Assembly: GCF_025685575.1 (NCBI RefSeq)
Contig: NZ_JAGSYD010000001.1
Location: 437,852 to 501,851 of the forward strand
Length of the DNA: 64,000 bases
Direction of reading: 5' to 3'
Source: Granulicella cerasi
Lineage (GTDB): Bacteria > Acidobacteriota > Terriglobia > Terriglobales > Acidobacteriaceae
Translations under genes and position numbers: made by a program
Shown: positions 1 through 8,541 of the stretch, one piece after another
Layout of the letters: each line of letters begins with the position of its first letter
How positions within the stretch are numbered: position 1 is the stretch's first letter
Notes under the pieces: generated by a model
Database searches by the model: none
The model's input: the letters and a program-made list of their open reading frames with translations, nothing else
What the model was told of the DNA's origin: nothing

Positions 1-482
1 CCGAAGCCCATGATCGCAAGCCCGGTTGAAAGACCCGGCCTATCTGGAAACCACTTGATCAGCGTGGAGACCGGCGAGATGTAGCCCAACCCTAGTCCAA
101 CACCGCCCACGACGCCGTAGCCGAAGTAGATCAGCGCGAGCGAATGTTGTGCTGCGCCGAAGCTGGCGATCTGAAAGCCGAGACCGAAGCAGATCGCCGC
201 ATAGAACATCGCTTTGCGCGGACCGGCTTTTTCCAGCCACGCGCCAAAGAGAGCGGCCGAAACGCCAAGCACCGCAATGGCGAGTGAGAAGATGTAGCCG
301 ATCTGCTTCAGGTTCCAGGCCGCGCCATCGGCTGCGTGCAACGCAAGCAAAGGGTTCTTGAATACGGAAAAGGCGTACACCTGCCCGATTGAAAGATGGA
401 TCGCCAAAGCAGCGGGCGGCACAAACCACCGACTGAATCCGGGGTGGGCAACGGAACGTTCGCGGTCGAGAAAGTTGGCCAT
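1..482 (-). CDS. MFS transporter, oxalate/formate antiporter (OFA)-like, partial
   Basis: The gene starts at an ATG at 482 on the minus strand and runs off the left edge, so only about 160 N-terminal residues are visible. The translation begins MANFLDRERSVAHPGFSRWF and continues with hydrophobic segments of MFS type. These include a first helix followed by GQVYAFSVFKNPL, then a basic loop EKAGPRKAMFYAA, and YFGYGVVGGVGLGLGYISPVSTLIKWFPDRPGLSTG. The GQVYAFSVF and GLGYISPV stretches resemble OFA-family MFS carriers of organic anions. Substrate cannot be told from this fragment. It is divergent from the S10 peptidase gene, with about 155 bases between them. Confidence 0.75.
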   Translation of the reverse strand, partial: MANFLDRERSVAHPGFSRWFVPPAALAIHLSIGQVYAFSVFKNPLLALHAADGAAWNLKQIGYIFSLAIAVLGVSAALFGAWLEKAGPRKAMFYAAICFGLGFQIASFGAAQHSLALIYFGYGVVGGVGLGLGYISPVSTLIKWFPDRPGLSTGLAIMGF

Positions 483-638
483 AGTTTGCAGCACTCTACG
501 CTCCACTAGATGCAATCGGAAAGGCGCGAGTGCGGCGAGGGCCGAAAAATTAACATTGGCGTGCTGCGGCGAGGAGCGCGGTCGTGCAATGGCCTACAGT
601 AGACAGAGAAAGAACATTTACCCGCTCGGAGAGCCCGT

Positions 639-2300
639 ATGACCTTCCTCTTGCGTCGTCCATCAGCCTTGGCGTTGCCGCTCGCTGCGGCTTTCACTAT
701 GGCGCCCGCCCTGCTCGCGCAGCAGCACCATGCTCCCGCGCCTGCTGGCGAAAAACAGACCACCACCGTCACCACGGAGCCGGCAAAGCCCGCTGCACCT
801 TCGGCCGTGGTGCCTGATGCTGTGAGCGAAGGCTCCGTGACCGTTGGCGGCAAGAAGATCGACTACCGCGCTGTTGCGGGCCTCATTACTGTGGGTGCGA
901 ACGACACGCAGGACGCGACGATCGGCCTCGATGGCCGCGTGCTGCCTGAAGCCGGCGTGGACCTGCCCGCGAAGGTCGAAGACCAGCCCGCGACCGCGCG
1001 CATCTTCTACACCGCGTACTTCGCCAAGGGTGCGGACCCTGCGACGCGCCCGGTCGTCTTTATCTATAACGGCGGTCCTGGCTCCGCCACGATGTATCTG
1101 CGCATGTCGAGCATTGGCCCCGTGCGCGTGGAGCTGCCCGACCTGCAGCATCCCTTCGGCGGTCCCTACAAGCTCGTGAACAACGACGACTCGCTGCTCG
1201 ATGTCGCCGACCTCGTCTTCATCGACGCACCAGGCACAGGCTACAGCCGCGTGCAGGGCCGCGATGCGATGAAGGCGTTCTACGGCATCGACGAAGACGC
1301 ATCGGCGTTCGATCGCTTCATCCGCCGCTGGCTTTCGAAGAACGATCGCTGGATGTCGCCGAAGTTCCTCTTCGGCGAGAGCTACGGAACGACGCGCGAC
1401 GCTGCGCTCTCGCGCAAGCTGCAGCAGTCGGGCGTGGACCTCAACGGCGTCGTCTTCCTCAGCCAGATCCTATCGTTTCAGAACTCGGCCGATGGTTCGG
1501 ACCGCAACCCTGGCAACGAGAACGGCTTCTTCCTCGCACTGCCGAGCTTTGCGGCAACCGCCTGGTTCCATCACAAGGTGCCCGGCCAGCCCGCAACGCT
1601 TGAGCCGTGGATCCACGAGGTCGAGCAGTATGCCGTGGGCGAGTACGCTGCAGCGTTGCTGCAGGGTGCGGACCTCGACCCTGCGAAGAAGGCTGCCGTC
1701 GCGGCGAAGCTGGAGAGCTACACCGGCATTCCGGCATCACTGTGGGTTAAGGCGAACCTTCGCTTGAGCGGCGGCGAGTTCTCGAAGTATCTGCAGGAGT
1801 CCGCAGGCATCACGACCGGTCGTCTCGACTCACGCTTTGAAGGCCCGGCGATGGACCCGCTCAGCAAGGAATCGGATTACGATCCCTTCACCGAGTCGAT
1901 CGAGTCGGCGATCTACGCGGCGCAGAACCACTACGCGCACGCGACGCTGCACTTCGGCGACAACATGACCTACAAGCCGAGCGCTCGTGAACCGGGTTTC
2001 AACTGGAACATGCGCAACGGCCGCGGCCAGGCCAACGTGATGGGCGACCTCGCTTACACGTTGAAGGTGAACCCGAAGATGCACATCCTGCTCATGGGCG
2101 GCTACTTCGATCTCGGCACGCTGTACTTCGCGTCGGAGTTCGAGATGAAGCATCTGCAGATTCCGGCGGAGTTGCAGAAGAACATCGACTACAAGTTCTT
2201 CCCCACCGGCCACATGGTCTATATCAACCCCGACGCACGCAAGGCGCTGCACGACAAGACCGCTGCGTTCATCAAGGGCAACGAAGACGCTACGAAGTAA
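639..2300 (+). CDS. Secreted serine carboxypeptidase, S10 family
   Basis: The 553-residue protein has an N-terminal signal peptide ending near ALLAQ (about residues 1-28), so it should be exported. S10 landmarks are present. The NGGPG oxyanion segment lies near residue 147. The nucleophile is in GESYG (Ser248), the acid is Asp491 in GGYFDLGT, and the base is His525 in PTGHMVY. The family hydrolyses C-terminal peptide bonds, usually at acidic pH; the substrate here is unknown. The start is chosen because GGAGAG lies 5 bases before the ATG. A strong hairpin terminator follows the stop, so the gene is probably monocistronic. Confidence 0.9.
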   Translation: MTFLLRRPSALALPLAAAFTMAPALLAQQHHAPAPAGEKQTTTVTTEPAKPAAPSAVVPDAVSEGSVTVGGKKIDYRAVAGLITVGANDTQDATIGLDGRVLPEAGVDLPAKVEDQPATARIFYTAYFAKGADPATRPVVFIYNGGPGSATMYLRMSSIGPVRVELPDLQHPFGGPYKLVNNDDSLLDVADLVFIDAPGTGYSRVQGRDAMKAFYGIDEDASAFDRFIRRWLSKNDRWMSPKFLFGESYGTTRDAALSRKLQQSGVDLNGVVFLSQILSFQNSADGSDRNPGNENGFFLALPSFAATAWFHHKVPGQPATLEPWIHEVEQYAVGEYAAALLQGADLDPAKKAAVAAKLESYTGIPASLWVKANLRLSGGEFSKYLQESAGITTGRLDSRFEGPAMDPLSKESDYDPFTESIESAIYAAQNHYAHATLHFGDNMTYKPSAREPGFNWNMRNGRGQANVMGDLAYTLKVNPKMHILLMGGYFDLGTLYFASEFEMKHLQIPAELQKNIDYKFFPTGHMVYINPDARKALHDKTAAFIKGNEDATK

Positions 2301-2318
2301 GCTGTCGTCTCGCAAAGC

Positions 2319-2350
2319 AAAGGGCCCACTCCATCGAGTGGGCCCTTTCT
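2319..2350 (+). terminator. Rho-independent terminator after the S10 peptidase gene
   Basis: A perfect 13-bp stem (AAAGGGCCCACTC / GAGTGGGCCCTTT) has a 4-base loop and is followed by a short T/C-rich tail. It begins 18 bases after the stop codon at 2300. Confidence 0.85.
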
Positions 2351-2377
2351 CTTGCCACTCATCTCGATGCAAGAGAT

Positions 2378-2560
2378 GGGGTTTCCAGAGAGCTTCGCGG
2401 AGACCGAAGAGTCTGGCTCTGCCAACATCATCACTCTCCCACGTCTCTGAAAATCGAGACGTGGGGCACCCGACGTTCGTGGCCATTCAAGCACTTCCTA
2501 GCACCACGAACGGGTGCCCCAGGTCTCGCTTCTGAGACCTGGGTTTGCAGGATGCCTCAG
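2378..2560. repeat. Intergenic hairpin element (family A), two partial units
   Basis: One copy lacks its left hairpin and ends with the stem CCCACGTCTC/GAGACGTGGG (2438-2465) followed by GGGGCACCCG. About 39 bases later an inverted CGGGTGCCCC (2511-2520) opens a second partial unit with stem CCCAGGTCTC/GAGACCTGGG (2518-2543). The same family recurs at about a dozen intergenic sites in this window. Confidence 0.85.
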
Positions 2561-2568
2561 GAAGTCAA

Positions 2569-4188
2569 CTACTCCAACGGCTCCGCACCGGGCACTGTCG
2601 AGCGCTTGCTCTGGCGCAGCGCATAATACGTCGGCGACATCACCTCTACACCCGCTTCATCAAACGTCACATGGATGTTGCGATGCAGCTCCGAGAGCAA
2701 CACGGCCATGCGCTGCGGCTGGTTCGTGTACGCGTTCAACTCATACGCCACATACGAATCATCAAGGGCCGTCTGCAGAATGAACGGCTTGGGCTCGGCG
2801 ATAATACCGTCGGTCTTCATCGCAGCTTCGATCAGCAACTTGTGCGCAGTGTCCCACGGCACGTCGTAGCCGAGCGTCGTCGTCGTGTGCAGAATGAGAC
2901 CTTCGCTGTTGCGCGCCGCGGCCGAGTAGTTCACGATATGCGCGGCCAACACCTGTGAGTTCGCAATCGTGATCTCCACATTCTTGATCGTGCGCACGCG
3001 CGTCACCAGCAGCGAACACTCGATGACGTCGCCGGTAGTGTCGGCGATCTGCACGCGATCACCGATGCGGAACGCGCGCATGTAGGTGAGGATCACACCC
3101 GCAACAATGTTCGCTACCGCAGAGGACGACCCGAACGAAATCAACACACCTAGGAAGATCGTGATGCCCTGAAACGCCGGCGTCTTCGCGCCCGGCAGAT
3201 ACGGGAAGATGACGATGAGCGTGAGTACGAGCAGCAGCACACGCACGATCTTGTACGTTGGCTGAGCCCATTCCTCATGAAAGCCCGAGATGGTGAGGTT
3301 GCCCTTGCCGATCTCGCTGAAGATGAGCCGCGTGAACTTGATGATGTACGTTGCGACGAAGACGATGATCGCAATCGTGAAGAGCTTCGGCAGGTAGTCG
3401 AGCACACGATGCCCACCCGCGGCGAGCGGCGTTGTGATGTACGCCACGAGCGTCTCCGAGTACGCGTGCGTCCAAGGGAAAAAGCGCAGGCAAAGCGACG
3501 CCCATGCGTAGAGCAGCGCGATTGTCAGCGCAACGCGTACGAAGCGCGCAAGCGCGACGGCAATTTCCGCGGCGCGGTCGCTGGAGATGACCTGGAAGTC
3601 CTGAATGCGCAGTGCAGGGATGAGCAGATGGCACCAGTGTTCCAGCGCGCGATAGAGCCGCGGAAAGATCCGCGCCATGCTCCACAGCAGGAAGAAGAGT
3701 AGTGCGGTTGTAATGAATGCGAGCGCGCTGCCGTGAATGAGCGCTTTGCGCGAATACGTGCCGCGCGCCTCCGAGATAGCGCTGCGAATCTTGGCGGCTT
3801 CGCTCTCCGCAAGCGCCTGCCGATTTGTGCCCACGAAGGACGCATCGAGGTTGGTGATGCTGGTCAGCACCAATCGTCCGGCGGCAATGTCCGTAGTGCT
3901 CGCGTAGTTGTTCACCTTGATGTTTGCGGGGTCAAACGTGAGGTCTCGCGCCACTTGCTCGAGGTGTTGCCCGATCGCTTCCGCACGAGCGTCTGCAGGG
4001 AACGACAGGATGCCGTGCACGCGAGAGAGCTCTTTGCCGCGCAACATCACAGGCGCGTCCTCGTTGAGCGAATGCGTCATCATGCTGGGATGCACGATGT
4101 CCGCACTTGCTTGTGCGCGCAAAGGCCGCACGCAGAGCGCGAGGAGAAACAGCAGCGGAACGAAGCGACGAAAATCAGGTCTGGGCAT
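2569..4188 (-). CDS. MscS-family mechanosensitive ion channel protein
   Basis: This is a 539-residue membrane protein with an N-terminal signal peptide (cleavage near LRAQA). A periplasmic segment of about 120 residues is followed by several transmembrane helices (roughly residues 150-350). The MscS core follows: the pore-lining helix GVLISFGSSSAVANIVAGVILTY, the beta domain FRIGDRVQIADTTGDVIE, and a C-terminal alpha/beta domain ending in VEVMSPTYYALR, a typical MscS ending. Such channels release solutes during hypo-osmotic shock, though family members with large N-terminal domains vary in role. The start at 4188 is the first ATG that gives a full signal peptide. The gene is flanked on both sides by family A repeats and has no obvious operon partner. 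Confidence 0.9.
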   Translation of the reverse strand: MPRPDFRRFVPLLFLLALCVRPLRAQASADIVHPSMMTHSLNEDAPVMLRGKELSRVHGILSFPADARAEAIGQHLEQVARDLTFDPANIKVNNYASTTDIAAGRLVLTSITNLDASFVGTNRQALAESEAAKIRSAISEARGTYSRKALIHGSALAFITTALLFFLLWSMARIFPRLYRALEHWCHLLIPALRIQDFQVISSDRAAEIAVALARFVRVALTIALLYAWASLCLRFFPWTHAYSETLVAYITTPLAAGGHRVLDYLPKLFTIAIIVFVATYIIKFTRLIFSEIGKGNLTISGFHEEWAQPTYKIVRVLLLVLTLIVIFPYLPGAKTPAFQGITIFLGVLISFGSSSAVANIVAGVILTYMRAFRIGDRVQIADTTGDVIECSLLVTRVRTIKNVEITIANSQVLAAHIVNYSAAARNSEGLILHTTTTLGYDVPWDTAHKLLIEAAMKTDGIIAEPKPFILQTALDDSYVAYELNAYTNQPQRMAVLLSELHRNIHVTFDEAGVEVMSPTYYALRQSKRSTVPGAEPLE

Positions 4189-4259
4189 ACACGCTCTCAG
4201 TTTGTACCGATGCGCGTTTATACCAGACGCTTTGTATGGCGCTTGAAGAAAGCTGTAAC

Positions 4260-4472
4260 CGGGTGCTCCAGGTCTCGATTCTTGAAGCCTGGATTTCCAG
4301 AGAGCCTCGCGTAGACCGGAGAGTCTGGCTCCACCAACATCATCGCTCTCCCACGTCTCAGAAAGCCGAGACGTGGGGCACCCGACGTTCGTGGCCGCTC
4401 AAGCATTTCGTAGCCGAACGAATGGGTGCCCCAGGTCTCGCATCTGAGACCTGGGTTTCCAGAGAGACTTCA
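4260..4472. repeat. Family A hairpin element: one full unit (4260-4384) plus a partial unit
   Basis: The full unit is about 125 bp. It opens with CGGGTGCTCC, has a degenerate left stem (CAGGTCTC/GAAGCCTG), and ends with stem CCCACGTCTC/GAGACGTGGG and GGGGCACCCG. After about 40 bases a partial unit follows (stem CCCAGGTCTC/GAGACCTGGG, then TTTCCAGAGAG). It fills most of the 306-base gap between two minus-strand genes. Confidence 0.85.
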
Positions 4473-4494
4473 GGAAAAAAGCAGGTGTCCGAAA

Positions 4495-5253
4495 CTACGA
4501 GCGCGAGACGACTTCGCCTTCGCGGATGTCGATGTACTCGCTTGTGACAGGCCGCTTGAGGAACGTGGTGGAGAGATAGTTCACCGTGTACTTCGCAGCC
4601 ATCGTCGCCACACCTTCTTTGCGCAGGCGGCGACCCGAGCTGAACATTCTGTGCGTTAGCGTGAAGCGCACCGGGCCCACTTCGCTCAGGCGGCGCGCGA
4701 TGTCGGTGTCTTCACCATAGAAGGCGATGCTCGTGTCGAAGCCACCAATCTCAAGCAGCGCGCGACGTGCCACAGCGAAGTTGCCGCCCTGCACCATGGA
4801 GCCCACGCGCAGCACCCAGCGGTTCATCGCATACGTGCACCAAGCGAAGCGGTAGAAGAGCGAGACCATGCCGCGCTGCGTTGCGCTGAGGTCGTAGTAC
4901 ACGAGCGGGCCCGAGAGACAGACGAGCTTCTCGTCCTGCGCGAAGGCCTCAAGTACGCGTGCCACCCAACCGGGCGTAAGGCGCGAATCTGCATCGACGT
5001 TCGCGACGATGTCGCCATCCACCGCGGCGAGTCCTGCTTGTCGTGCGTAGGTGAGTCCCTTGCGCGGTTCGTCCACGAGTGTCACCTGCGGATAGCGCAG
5101 CGCGACTTCGCGCGTGCCATCGCTCGAGGCGTTATTCACGACGACGATTTGTGCTGGTTCGGTGAGTTGCGCAGTCTGCGCGAGGATCGACTCAATGCAC
5201 TCGGCGAGCGTGGCTTCTTCGTTGTACGCGGGTACGACAAAGCTAAGGCGCAT
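4495..5253 (-). CDS. Family 2 glycosyltransferase
   Basis: The 252-residue protein starts MRLSFVVPAYNEE, a standard GT2 opening of a Rossmann-like nucleotide-sugar fold. It carries NNASSDGT (about residues 40-47) and the metal/nucleotide-binding DAD at 87-89. GGNFAVARRALLEIGGFDTSIAFYGEDTDIARRL resembles the acceptor-site ED motif. It should transfer a sugar from a nucleotide donor to a glycan or lipid; donor and acceptor are unknown. There is one weak hydrophobic stretch but no clear membrane domain. An in-frame GTG nine bases upstream is possible; the ATG at 5253 was preferred because the family begins directly with the beta strand. The PHP-type gene is divergent. Confidence 0.85.
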   Translation of the reverse strand: MRLSFVVPAYNEEATLAECIESILAQTAQLTEPAQIVVVNNASSDGTREVALRYPQVTLVDEPRKGLTYARQAGLAAVDGDIVANVDADSRLTPGWVARVLEAFAQDEKLVCLSGPLVYYDLSATQRGMVSLFYRFAWCTYAMNRWVLRVGSMVQGGNFAVARRALLEIGGFDTSIAFYGEDTDIARRLSEVGPVRFTLTHRMFSSGRRLRKEGVATMAAKYTVNYLSTTFLKRPVTSEYIDIREGEVVSRS

Positions 5254-5457
5254 GGCTTGCACGTTAGCCGCGCATTGTTGCAGGCACGCGAAGCGCAGGT
5301 TGCAGTCATGTGATTTCCCTGCATATACACTGCGTGGAACCTAACTGGCTTCCAGCTTTGTAATTTACGAAGCGTTTGCAAACTACTTACACCGCTGTCG
5401 CAAATCTCGTGCAACTTGAACGTGTACGTCAGGCCTACTCCACGTGGAGGACCACCG

Positions 5458-6642
5458 ATGCAGACGCGCACTCAAGTAACGACGAACTGGAAAGACTCCA
5501 ACGCGATCGCCAAGTACGCCACCGGCGTTTCATTGCATAGCCACACGTCGGTTTCGGAAGAGACGCTCGACTTCGTGCACTCCGCGTGTGCGTGGATTCC
5601 GGGGTTGAAGCCGGTACTCGACAAGTACAGCAAGCTGAGCCGCGAGCGTTATGGCATTGAGCTGAACTTCGAGCGCGCCAACTGGCGTCCGCCGCTGCAG
5701 CCGCGCATGGCCTATGAGCTGGAAGCGCAGCAGATCGCTGCGCTCTGGCTACAGCCGCTGGTTTCGCTCACCGATCATGACTCGATGGAGGCGCCGCAGC
5801 TGCTGCGCACGCTGCCTTCTTCGCGCCACATTCCGATGTCCACGGAGTGGTCTGCGCCGTTTGGCGAGTCGGTCTTTCATCTCGGCGTGCACAACCTGCC
5901 GACGCGTCATGCGGCCGCATGGATGCAGCGTTTCGCCGCTTACACGGCGGCCGCGCATGAAGCACGCAGGCAGCAGCAAAACGTCACCGCGCTCGATGCG
6001 CAGTTGGTCACGATGCTGCGCGAGCTGCATGAGATCGACCAGGTGCTGCTCGTGTTGAACCATCCTTCGTGGGACCTGCATAAGGTTGGCGCGGCGCTGC
6101 ACTTGCGCGAGGTGCGCCGCTTCCTTTCACTCGCCGGCGGCTGCGTCCACGCGCTGGAGTTGAACGGCCTGCGTCATGCGCAAGAGAACCACGAGGTCGC
6201 GCGCCTCGCACGTGAGCTGGGCTACCTGCTCATCTCGGGTGGAGATCGTCATGGGCTTGAGGCCAACGCAAACATCAACCTGACGAGTGCGGCGACGTTC
6301 TCGGAGTTCGTCGAAGAGATACGCGTCGATCGCGTGAGCCACGTGCACTTCATGAACCAGTATCGCGATCCGTGGGAGCAGCGCATCGTCGCTTCGACGC
6401 TCGATGCGGTGACGGACTTCCCGCAGTTCATGGCGGGCTGGCAGCGATGGGATGAGCGCGTGTTCCATCCTGATGCGAACGGCATCATGCGCCCCGCAAG
6501 CGAGCTGTGGCCCGATGGCCGTGTACCGCTCGGCCTGCGCGCGGCGATCGCGTTCGTGAAGCTCGGCCGCACCCGTGCGATGAGCCGCCCGATCTCGCTG
6601 GCCTTCCCTGGCGTGAATGCGATTGAGGTGGAAGGCTTCTAA
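5458..6642 (+). CDS. PHP-domain-like metal-dependent hydrolase
   Basis: The 394-residue protein has the metal-binding pattern of polymerase and histidinol phosphatase (PHP) proteins: LHSHTS (His27, His29), TDHDS (Asp106-His107-Asp108), LNHPSWD (His202) and GGDRHG (His265). These would bind a di- or trinuclear metal centre for phosphoester hydrolysis. The substrate is not predictable. The start at 5458 is favoured over an upstream frame extension because GGAGG sits seven bases before it. No signal peptide is seen, so it is probably cytoplasmic. Two terminator hairpins follow the stop. Confidence 0.75.
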   Translation: MQTRTQVTTNWKDSNAIAKYATGVSLHSHTSVSEETLDFVHSACAWIPGLKPVLDKYSKLSRERYGIELNFERANWRPPLQPRMAYELEAQQIAALWLQPLVSLTDHDSMEAPQLLRTLPSSRHIPMSTEWSAPFGESVFHLGVHNLPTRHAAAWMQRFAAYTAAAHEARRQQQNVTALDAQLVTMLRELHEIDQVLLVLNHPSWDLHKVGAALHLREVRRFLSLAGGCVHALELNGLRHAQENHEVARLARELGYLLISGGDRHGLEANANINLTSAATFSEFVEEIRVDRVSHVHFMNQYRDPWEQRIVASTLDAVTDFPQFMAGWQRWDERVFHPDANGIMRPASELWPDGRVPLGLRAAIAFVKLGRTRAMSRPISLAFPGVNAIEVEGF

Positions 6643-6672
6643 GCAATCGTTGAGCAGCTCCACCACTCGGAG

Positions 6673-6703
6673 AGCCTCACCGTCTTGGTGAGGCTTATCT
6701 TTT
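6673..6703 (+). terminator. Rho-independent terminator after the PHP gene
   Basis: The stem AGCCTCACC/GGTGAGGCT is followed by TATCTTTT, 30 bases after the stop at 6642. Confidence 0.8.
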
Positions 6704-6711
6704 GCGCAAAC

Positions 6712-6750
6712 GACGAACGCCCCACTCGTTGCAGTGAGGCGTTCTTTTGC
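6712..6750. terminator. Second hairpin between convergent genes
   Basis: GAACGCC...GGCGTTC forms a stem with an inner CACT/AGTG pairing, followed by TTTTGC on the plus strand. It lies directly before the asnS stop codon and may terminate transcription from both directions. Confidence 0.6.
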
Positions 6751-6765
6751 TTTGCTGTCGAAGTC

Positions 6766-8121
6766 TTACGGATAGATGCGGTTCAACGTACGCGCAAACG
6801 GAATCGTCTCGCGCACATGCTCAAGCCCACAGATCCACGCCACGCAACGCTCAATACCCATGCCGAAGCCCGAGTGCGGCACCGAGCCGTACTTGCGCAG
6901 GTCGAGATACCACTGGAACGCGTCCATCGGCAGCTCGTGCGCTTCGATGCGCGACTTCAGCAGATCGTAGTCGTCCACGCGCTGCGAGCCGCCGATGATC
7001 TCGCCGTAGCCTTCGGGCGCGAGCACGTCCACGCACAGGGCCTTCGTCGGGTCCTTCGGATCGGGCTGCATGTAGAACGCCTTCACCGCCGCAGGATAGC
7101 GATGCACCATCACTGGCTTGTCGAACTGGTTGCTGATGTACGTCTCGTCCGGCGAACCGAAATCGTCGCCATACTCATGCGGGTTTTCGATCAGGCCCTT
7201 CGCATGCGCGTCCACGAGCATCTGGTGCGCTTCGTCGTAGCTCAGCTTCGGGAACTCGCCCGGAGCCGCGACAGCTTCCAGCTTCGCGATGTCCTTGCCG
7301 ATCACCGCGAGGTCGTTGCGATGCGTCTCCAGCACGCGCTTCACGATGTGCGTGAGGAAGCCTTCAGCAAGCCCCATCAAGCCATCGAGGTCGAGGTACG
7401 CAACCTCCGGCTCAATCATCCAGAACTCGGTGAGGTGGCGGCGCGTCTTCGACTTCTCCGCGCGGAAGGTGGGGCCGAAGCTGTACACCTTGCCGAGCGC
7501 GAGCGCGGTGGCCTCGATGTAGAGCTGTCCGCTCTGCGTCAGGTACGCCTTCTCGTCGTCGAAGTAGTCCATCTCAAACAGCTCGCTGGTGCCTTCGCAG
7601 GCGTTCGGCGTGAGGATAGGCGGATCGGTACGCGTGAAGCCGTTGGTGTCGAAGTACTCGGCGGCCGCGCGCATGATCGTCGCGCGCACACGCAGGATCG
7701 CGCTCTGGCGCGGCGTGCGGATCCAGAGATGGCGATGCTCCATGAGGAAGTCGACGCCGTGCTCCTTGCGCGTGATGGGGTAGGGGGTCTCCTCGGGGAT
7801 CGCCTGCGTCACCTTCACGTCGGTGACGTCGAGCTCAAAGCCGCCGGGCGCACGTTCATCTGCGCGCGGCGTGCCGGTGATGACCACCGAGCTTTCGAGC
7901 GTCAGGCCCTTGAGCGTGGCGAAGACCTCTTCGCTCACCTGCGCCTTCGGCACGATGCCCTGGATGGTGCCGGTGCCGTCGCGGAAGATGGGGAAGAGCA
8001 GCTTGCCGGAGGCGCGCAGGTTGTAGAGCCAGCCGCGAAGCGTGATGGCTTCGCCAACGTGCTTGCCGACCTCGGCGATGGTAGTGAGCGGTGCGGTAAC
8101 GGGTTCCATATCACCTTTCAT
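6766..8121 (-). CDS. asnS: Asparagine--tRNA ligase
   Basis: The 451-residue class IIb aminoacyl-tRNA synthetase attaches asparagine to tRNA-Asn in the cytoplasm. An N-terminal OB-fold anticodon-binding domain ([28 protein letters not shown]) is followed by the class II catalytic core. Motif 2 is [25 protein letters not shown] and motif 3 is [15 protein letters not shown]; the C-terminus is LNRIYP. The frame stays open upstream to about 8316, but that part is repeat-derived. The ATG at 8121 was chosen because GGAG lies seven bases upstream and it gives the usual family length. Confidence 0.95.
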   Translation of the reverse strand: MKGDMEPVTAPLTTIAEVGKHVGEAITLRGWLYNLRASGKLLFPIFRDGTGTIQGIVPKAQVSEEVFATLKGLTLESSVVITGTPRADERAPGGFELDVTDVKVTQAIPEETPYPITRKEHGVDFLMEHRHLWIRTPRQSAILRVRATIMRAAAEYFDTNGFTRTDPPILTPNACEGTSELFEMDYFDDEKAYLTQSGQLYIEATALALGKVYSFGPTFRAEKSKTRRHLTEFWMIEPEVAYLDLDGLMGLAEGFLTHIVKRVLETHRNDLAVIGKDIAKLEAVAAPGEFPKLSYDEAHQMLVDAHAKGLIENPHEYGDDFGSPDETYISNQFDKPVMVHRYPAAVKAFYMQPDPKDPTKALCVDVLAPEGYGEIIGGSQRVDDYDLLKSRIEAHELPMDAFQWYLDLRKYGSVPHSGFGMGIERCVAWICGLEHVRETIPFARTLNRIYP

Positions 8122-8209
8122 TCTAGGCTCTCCGCCGGCAGCTTTTTGATTTGTCATCAAGGATCTGCTTGGCGGCGGCTGTTGCGAAAAAGCATGCGCG
8201 GCAAGAACG

Positions 8210-8354
8210 GTAGGGCACGACTTTAGTCGTGCCGATACAGCCTCTCTGGTGCAAGCGGCTTTAGCCGCTGAGGTATGCCTGGCCAAGCCCACCTCAGGGG
8301 CTGAAGCCCCTGGCATGGGACCACATCATTGGCACGACTAAAGTCGTGCCCTAC
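8210..8354. repeat. Composite of four CTNNAG-centred hairpins (family B)
   Basis: The cluster is bounded by a 24-bp inverted repeat (8210-8233 and 8331-8354). Each outer arm is itself a palindrome: GGCACGACTTTAGTCGTGCC and GGCACGACTAAAGTCGTGCC. Inside are AGCGGCTTTAGCCGCT (8254-8269) and CAGGGGCTGAAGCCCCTG (8295-8312). All four share a six-base centre of the form CTNNAG with different but self-complementary arms. Confidence 0.85.
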
Positions 8355-8460
8355 CCTTCGTAGCCCCACCAGATTCCTTCCGCCGCTCTCGACAAGCAGA
8401 TCCTTCACTGCGTTCAGGATGACAAAGTATGCGGGCGAGGTAAGGTCAGGACGTCCTGAT

Positions 8461-8506
8461 AGATCCTGCAAACCCATGTCTCAAAAATCGAGACATGGGG
8501 CACCCG
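8461..8506. repeat. Family A half unit
   Basis: GATCCTGCAAAC leads into the stem CCATGTCTC/GAGACATGG and ends in GGGGCACCCG at 8506. The arm carries T/A where other copies carry C/G or G/C, so the base pair is kept. Confidence 0.85.
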
Positions 8507-8541
8507 TTCGTAGACTCCCTCTCATTCTCCGCACGCGTACC

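Larger units (their letters stand above)
8122..8541. other. Repeat-filled intergenic region between asnS and the threonine ammonia-lyase gene
   Basis: About 420 bases hold the divergent promoters plus two repeat types. The central 145 bases are a cluster of four hairpins (family B) and the right end has a family A half unit. No conserved coding frame is seen here, although open frames run through the repeats in both directions. Confidence 0.6.

Noticed and set aside
6685..8226. 513-residue plus-strand frame opposite asnS
   Set aside because: Mirror of asnS codons; no conserved motif.
8329..8541. N-terminal extension of threonine ammonia-lyase through the family A/B repeats
   Set aside because: The extension is encoded by repeat DNA and does not resemble the enzyme family.
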